Positions 58,131 to 64,000 of a stretch of DNA of 64,000 nt are shown piece after piece. The DNA is from Sindora glabra (lineage: Eukaryota; Streptophyta; Magnoliopsida; Fabales; Fabaceae). Location of the stretch: NCBI GenBank assembly GCA_020226215.1, contig CM035233.1, positions 434,001-498,000 on the forward strand. The letters run 5' to 3'. A program made the translations under genes and the position numbers. The first letter of the stretch is position 1. Each line of letters starts with the position of its first letter. Under the pieces are notes generated by a model. It ran no database searches and was not told the DNA's origin. It worked only from the letters and a program-made list of their open reading frames with translations.

Positions 58131-61071
58131 AGAATTTTTTTTAATTTAAAAAGGTCATTAACTACCACCAATGTTCTAATTAATTTTTTTTAAATATACA
58201 AATATTATGCTTTCCTATTTAAATCAAGCAAATAAAAATATCTTGCTAAAACTACATTAAAACTATCAAATTCCAAAATGTACTTTCATTAAATTAATTT
58301 CATAATCATTTTGTATTCTATACAAGTTTTGCCATATGTGAAGAAATGCTAGATATTGTCTAGACAAACAACTTTAACAAAATCATTCTTTTAAGTACTA
58401 GCAAAATAAGATAACAAGTAATTCATCCATGTTTTATCGTATGTATTTAAAAAAAGAGCTAAATATTATTTAAACGAGTTACATCATCAAAACTATCCTC
58501 TTTAGCAATGGTAAAATTCTCACAATGAGCACTAGTTCTAGATGATCTTGTTTCCACAGAAGTATGTTATTTTTACTTACTTGCCTAATGATAATAAACA
58601 TAACATAATCAATTAACTTATAAAGCTAGTATTAACTCAAAGGAAAAAACTTAGGATGAAATTTAATTTTGTCAATACAATAACATGCATATATCAAGAT
58701 TCAATAACCAATTCTAACAAAATATATTCAAATTTTCAATTTCCATTTTTTTCATACACCTAAACAAAAAATGAATTAAAAACTATAAGGAGCATAACAT
58801 TAATTGAAAAACTTATTCTAATATCCATTTCTACTTTATAAAATTTACAAGCATGATAACTCATTACAATTCAATTATTGGATATGCCATTGATATCTTT
58901 TATACTTTGTAGAGCTACAATAAAGTCCTTTCAATCATGAAAAATGCAAGAATTGAAGAAAACTTCCAGCTTATGGATTATATTTCCTTTTTTAACTTCT
59001 TATTGTAGGTATTTGGTTGCATATTAAACAAAAATAATGCCTGCAAGCGACTGATGGTGATTCCATAATAGTACTTGGCACATAATTCAAATGCCTCCAC
59101 ACCATTGAAAAAATTAGGGATCTATAATATTTGGTGCTGAGGTGAATTAGGAGATTTTGAGCAAAATCTTAATAGGTGCAAGCATTTCGACAACATGGGA
59201 AATTGAAAAAGAAGCATATCCAAGCCACTACATGATTATAGGCTAACTAGAAAGCTAACTTGAGTTATTAAAATAATTAATGCATAGATGATCCAATTAT
59301 AAACTTTAAATGATGTAACAAAAAAAAAGAATAAAATAGTACTTGCCTACAATTGACAAGCTGGATTTAATGGTATATTTCTAAGCTAAGAGTTCAATAG
59401 TTCAACTAACCCATATGCAAGAAACCACCAGAGAGCACTATGATAAAAGAATTTGCAATAAAAATAAGTAAAAGGATTAGTCATAGAAGATGTATATGTT
59501 CCATACACATATCTACTAGTCTTAATAATGTAGTTACATTACTTTATAGCAACAATAATAAAAATGACCCCAAATTTTGAGGGTTTGTATAGTTAAATTC
59601 TTTATGAGGTAATAATGAAAGTAATAGCAAAGAAGCTTTCTATAATGATGCTAACTTTAAACTATCAGCAAATCACATCTAAGGACTATATATCGAAATA
59701 AATAAAAAAGGCTCATTCTAATATAAGCCAATTAACTATACATAGGAAATTTTTTATTACTTACTTCCTAGCATTTATAAGAATACTGTGTCTCCCAGAT
59801 GAGCTTGGATAACAAATGAGCATACTTGTATTTAGTCTCCTATCCTTATTACTCAATTCAACAACTTTTAAACATACCTATGGTTACCATTAGAAAATCT
59901 TTATTACTTTAAGTATCTAATTTCACTTGTATCACGATAATAAGAACTTTACTTTATTGCAGAGGTTTCCAAAAAATGTGCTAACATTTCTTTAATGGAT
60001 CAATCAAGCAATTCATTTATGGAATCCCTTCACCAGTAACTGTCCTTACAAATATAATTGCTAATTGATAAAAAGATAATTCCACTGCTACACCTGCATT
60101 AGCAGAAGTTGAAATGAATTGAAACATCAACATATATTTCATCTAATACCACATAAAGTTACAAATGAAAGAAAAAGGGAAAAATATGTACTGTATTGCT
60201 ATAAGCAATATTTTTCCTTTCAACACTAATGGAATTAACTTTTTTCGTCGATTTTCTCAAGAAAAATGTATGTTACAAAGGATAAGTTAATTTCATCTAT
60301 TTGCTTTAATATTATTGAGAATCTTAGAGCCAACAAAAGCAAAATCTAGTAATGTAAGCTCTAAGCCAAGTTACTTAATTGTAACAAATTAAATCATAAT
60401 TAATGTAGAACACAAAAAATTTTCACTTTATTAGCTAGTTAGGGGATAATGAAATGATAAATTAGAGATCAATTTTAAAACCTTTCAAACATTACAATTT
60501 CAGGTTTGACTCTATTTTAAAAGCTTGTAAATACCATAATTTTAATTAATTATGCATTAGTGCTCGAATTAATACTACTAAAATAATTCTATTTTAATAA
60601 ATAGGCATAAGATTTTAAAGAAAATGCAAAGCATAATGGATATTTTGTAATGAAAAAAATGAACAATGAGAAATCCTTCACTTCAACCAAAAGAAGAGGG
60701 AAAAAAATAAAAAAGGCCAAAAAATTACTGCTACAACACTTTATGGTGGGAAGCTTGGGGTTCTAATTGATCAAATCTTTAAAGGCTTTGGTTGTTTGAA
60801 GCTTAAAGAGTAAATTGAAGCTAAGCGTGGCTTTGATTGATCGTTATGGATTAAGGAATCAATGGTGGAAGTGCTTTAAGAGTACAAAGGATTAGCAATG
60901 TTTTTCGATCTTTTTAGAGGAAGGGTTAAAAGATGTTTCTCACATTTTTGTTCAAACTAAAATTATACCTAAGCATCAAAAGAGTTTTGTGTCTTCTAAT
61001 TGAAACTTAGTGAAACCATAGTTTGCTAGCCATAGCAGTCAAATTAAAACTTCCATGAACAAGGAAAATGT
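58131..61071. other. Interior of the CACTA element, no gene recognised
   Basis: AT-rich. On the - strand at about 58990-59100 a short clean frame (GVEAFELCAKYYYGITISRL) stands out and might be an exon captured from a host gene, but I cannot assign it. Confidence 0.4.
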
Positions 61072-62718
61072 TGTTGAGTTTCACACATATCATATAACAT
61101 AATGGAAAATAAATTTTCAAATTTACATGTCAATGAAACCTTTCTAGAATCAATGTACAAGGATATAGATCAATATCAAGGGTTAACTCTTGAAGTGTAG
61201 ATTTGAATCACGAGCATAATCAAGTAATGGTGCCTCTACGATGTCCACATGAAGTGAATAATGACTTCTTAACCTCAACGAAACTGCTAGGAATCGTCTC
61301 TCTCACAAAGGACTAGGTTTAGTGCAATTTTAAGGTTTAGTGCAATTTCTAGTGGCAGTTTTATTCATTTATCAAAGTGATGCCTTCATTCCTTTTTATA
61401 GAACTAAAGCACATCATTTTCCTTGTCTTATTAAGAAATTGCTTCCAATTTTAATTCCATTCAACAACTAATACCTTATCCCCATCATGATAAGAGTGAG
61501 GAGAGATAGGCCTTATCTGATAGTTATCTAATATTATCTTAATATTAATAACTAAATATTATTATATAACAATATTATCTCATAATATATTTATCTAATA
61601 TTGTTAGATAATAATATTATCCCATAATATAATTGTCTAATATCAGATGGCATAATTATTCGATATTAGTTTAATATTAAATAATATCACATCATATACT
61701 ATACATTACGTGAATAATATATATATTATTACTTTGATAATATATATGCATAAAATAAGAGGCCTAATTAATAAGATTTTAGTCCAACTAAATTCTAATT
61801 AACTATTGTCTCATTCTTTCTCATTTTATATGACCCTGTAGGTTATTACTAAGTTGGTAATGACCTATCAATAAACCATAGACAGTGAGTGGTATTTAGC
61901 AATACATCACTGCCATCTAAATAGTAAGAATGTTTATGATTCAACATTTACCTAATGTGTGAATAACAATTTGCAACACAATCCTTTTAGTAATGATATC
62001 CAAGTCGAACTAGAGACATGGAGTATGTCATCCTCATTAATATTCAATCCACATTTCTTGATGTCCAAGTAGAATAACTTAAATAAATGATTAATATCAC
62101 ATATTGATCTATTTAAATACCACCATGCATTTCTTAGTCTCATTCAATCAATGGGTTTAAGGATATTGCTCTTTCTATATATGAGGAACAAAATCTCATC
62201 TACATCACTTACATCTCTCTACATGATTCGTGACACATCCAATTAATGCCCTACACATCATCTTAGTTAAAGGTGACATAGGACGACATCAAAGTGTGTA
62301 ATTCCTCATGTAGTGAACTATTGTGACTTTAGGTTAAAGGACTATATGCAATGTGGTCATATAAGAATAACTAATGACACACAACAAACCATATAGTATT
62401 CTCATAGGGGTTAGTCCAGTACATCTATTCACTAACAATATACCTATGTATTGACTTGATATCACATATCCATGATTTATAATCATCAGTCATGATACAT
62501 ACTAGTCTCGATGTATTATTGCTATCCCTTTCACAATAATACTCAACTAGGAATATTTTAGAAATAGTAAAACTATTTCAAGATAATTATTATATTAAGT
62601 TATAAATTGCACAAAAATGAAATAAGATATAATAATTGCATTGCCTAAAATAAAATATAATATATTATGTGTTATTATAATTATCTTATGATTAACTCTT
62701 AGGACACACACATTAATA
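61072..62718 (-). mobile_element. Diverged solo LTR of the copia family, 1,647 bp, inside the CACTA element
   Basis: It starts TGTTGAGTTTCACACATATC and ends ACACATTAATA (terminal CA changed to TA). A perfect duplication AATGT is at 61067-61071 and 62719-62723. It aligns throughout with the LTRs at 5159, 12859 and 19672, including the AT-palindrome cluster (about 61520-61690) and the block around 61835-61930, but is clearly more diverged. Confidence 0.92.
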
Positions 62719-62960
62719 AATGTTATTGTTGATTTTGCAAAGGAAACTCAAACCAAATCCGAAATGAGATTAGGAACAAATGTTAGAGTTGAAAATCTAA
62801 TTGTTAAGGATAAGGAATAAGGTAAAAAGGAAAAAGGAAATCGTGTAAGGGAAAGGTAAAGAGGAGTGAAGTAAAAACATGCCAAAGTGAGAACAACTTG
62901 TTGCCATAGAATACCATTCAATAAGAATTCTTGAAATGTGAATAAATGTGAACTTTAAGA

Positions 62961-63439
62961 AATCGTTTAATTTACACGGGAAATAACTTCCTGCAGAAAA
63001 TTGAACTTCCAAGGAAATAACTTTCTATAAGAATTTTTTGGAAAGTACTCAAAATTGTTTAATTGACACATAGGAAATGACATTTCCTAAAAGGTAACTT
63101 CCTATATTTTATTTGATCCAACTTTAAATATCCTAAGAAGTGTTAATAAAATATCTACTACATTCTCAATATTATTATAACATAAATTAATAAATTTTAG
63201 TTGTCATTAATTAAATTTAATAAGAATAATTTTATTATTATATCCATAAATAGTACAGAAAATAAAACTTATCTAAAAGGGAGGTAGGTAAATTATTTCT
63301 CATATTTTATAGGAAGTAGAACTTCCCAAAAAGTCTTATTTCTTTCATTTTGCTAGATAATGGCCAACCAAATAATTCAAATTTTTCTTATTTTTTGGAA
63401 AATAAAACTTCTCATGCTGTTGAAGCAAACCAAACGACC
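62961..63439. mobile_element. hAT-like MITE, copy 2 (479 bp), inside the CACTA element
   Basis: Flanked by a perfect 8-bp duplication CTTTAAGA (62953-62960 and 63440-63447), the size typical of hAT elements. The ends are AATCGTTTAATTT and, read on the - strand, GTCGTTTGGTTTGC. It matches 41292-41766 over its length with no coding capacity. The small ORFs here (for example 63360-63557) are incidental. Confidence 0.85.
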
Positions 63440-63447
63440 TTTAAGAG

Positions 63448-63855
63448 TTTTAAAGTTAGAGGTGGAAACTAAGGAAAAGATCGAAATGAATTTTGATAGA
63501 ATTTCGAAGTTTGTGGAAATGAAATTGATAAGGTCCAATTTTAAAGTTTGGTGGTAGAAGCTCAAGTTGGGATTGAAGTGGCCTCCATTAAAGCTTCGAA
63601 AACTTGTTTTAAAATTTTTGAAGTCAAAACTTTTTTTGGACAAGTGTTGAGCTAAAGGATAAAAAATACGTTTAATGAGACTAAAAAATTATACATTTAG
63701 CCATGGTCACATTTTAACCATCATAAATCAATTACCCAAAGCCTTATAATAGCTACAGTTCATAAATTGCTACTAAACTATTAATATAATTACAGTTTTT
63801 AGTAGCTATCACAAGTAAGCCATCACAAATACGACATTTTTTCCTTTTTGTAGTG
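63448..63855. other. Right end of the CACTA element with subterminal repeats and terminal inverted repeat
   Basis: From 63700 onward TAGTAGC and TGTGATRGC words recur, and the last 13 bases (63843-63855) form the inverted terminus CACTACAAAAAGG on the - strand. Confidence 0.7.
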
Positions 63856-63858
63856 TTA

Positions 63859-64000
63859 GGCTATTTAGTAATCAAATCAATTTTAAGCCTAAAATCATAT
63901 ACAAACCCATGTTAATGTTTATCAATCATAATATGAGGCCCTACAAGGGCGAAACTAAGAAACTTTTCTTAAGGGGGCCAAATTTACACACACACACACA
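63859..64000. other. Right flank: start of another repeat and an (AC)n tract cut by the window end
   Basis: GGGCGAAACTAAGAAACTTT followed by TTAAGGGGGCCAAATTT (about 63948-63984) resembles a widespread plant transposon-derived segment, but its superfamily cannot be told from this piece. An (AC)n run starts near 63986 and continues past the window. Confidence 0.4.

Larger units (their letters stand above)
57662..63855. mobile_element. CACTA (En/Spm) DNA transposon, non-autonomous, 6,194 bp, carrying nested insertions
   Basis: The left end is CACTATAAAAA (57662-57672) and the right end, read on the - strand, is CACTACAAAAAGG (63855 downward). A perfect 3-bp duplication TTA is at 57659-57661 and 63856-63858, as expected for CACTA elements. 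Both ends continue with a shared TATTTGYGATG word and have subterminal repeats. No transposase (TNP2-type) coding region is recognisable, so the copy would need transposase in trans. A solo copia LTR (61072-62718) and a MITE (62961-63439) inserted later. Without them the element is about 4.1 kb. Confidence 0.85.

Overview
The window is nuclear DNA of a flowering plant, most likely a eudicot. It is very AT-rich, its genes have GT-AG introns, and most of it is built from plant transposable elements. I could not identify the species. Two host genes can be supported. At the left end is a five-exon IQ67-domain (IQD) calmodulin-binding protein gene on the + strand (519-3755). Near the middle is a small two-exon PMP3/RCI2 membrane-protein gene on the - strand (39208-39478). 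The second gene is easily missed because each exon is only about 80 bases. No CRISPR array, tRNA, rRNA or bacterial-type operon was seen.

The rest is layered mobile DNA, much of it with exact boundaries. A full-length Ty1/copia retrotransposon lies at 5159-14557 (- strand, TSD ATTCC), with LTRs of about 1.7 kb, an initiator-Met-type primer-binding site, a polypurine tract, a long untranslated leader and a decayed gag-pol. Solo LTRs of the same family or its relatives lie at 19672-21326 (TSD CATAT), 49722-51089 (TSD AGTAT) and 61072-62718 (TSD AATGT). A LINE/L1 remnant occupies about 27783-31110. A Ty3/gypsy element lies at 43737-51636 (- strand, TSD TAAAT). It keeps gag, protease and integrase remnants but has lost reverse transcriptase and most of RNase H, and one of the copia-type solo LTRs sits inside its right LTR. 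A CACTA (En/Spm) DNA transposon spans 57662-63855 (TSD TTA) and carries a solo LTR and a hAT-like MITE inside it. A second MITE copy is at 41292-41766.

Between these, 21.3-27.8 kb, 31.1-39.2 kb and 51.6-57.6 kb are AT-rich intergenic DNA. They hold an unclassified diverged repeat family (23.4, 31.3, 31.4 and 32.3 kb), microsatellites, LTR-like promoter remnants, decayed coding fragments and a possible Helitron end. The genes do not form a pathway. The most useful results are the nested insertion history, the small PMP3 gene, the specific inactivating lesions in the retrotransposons, the unclassified repeat family, and structured AT and GC motifs in the copia LTRs and leader.
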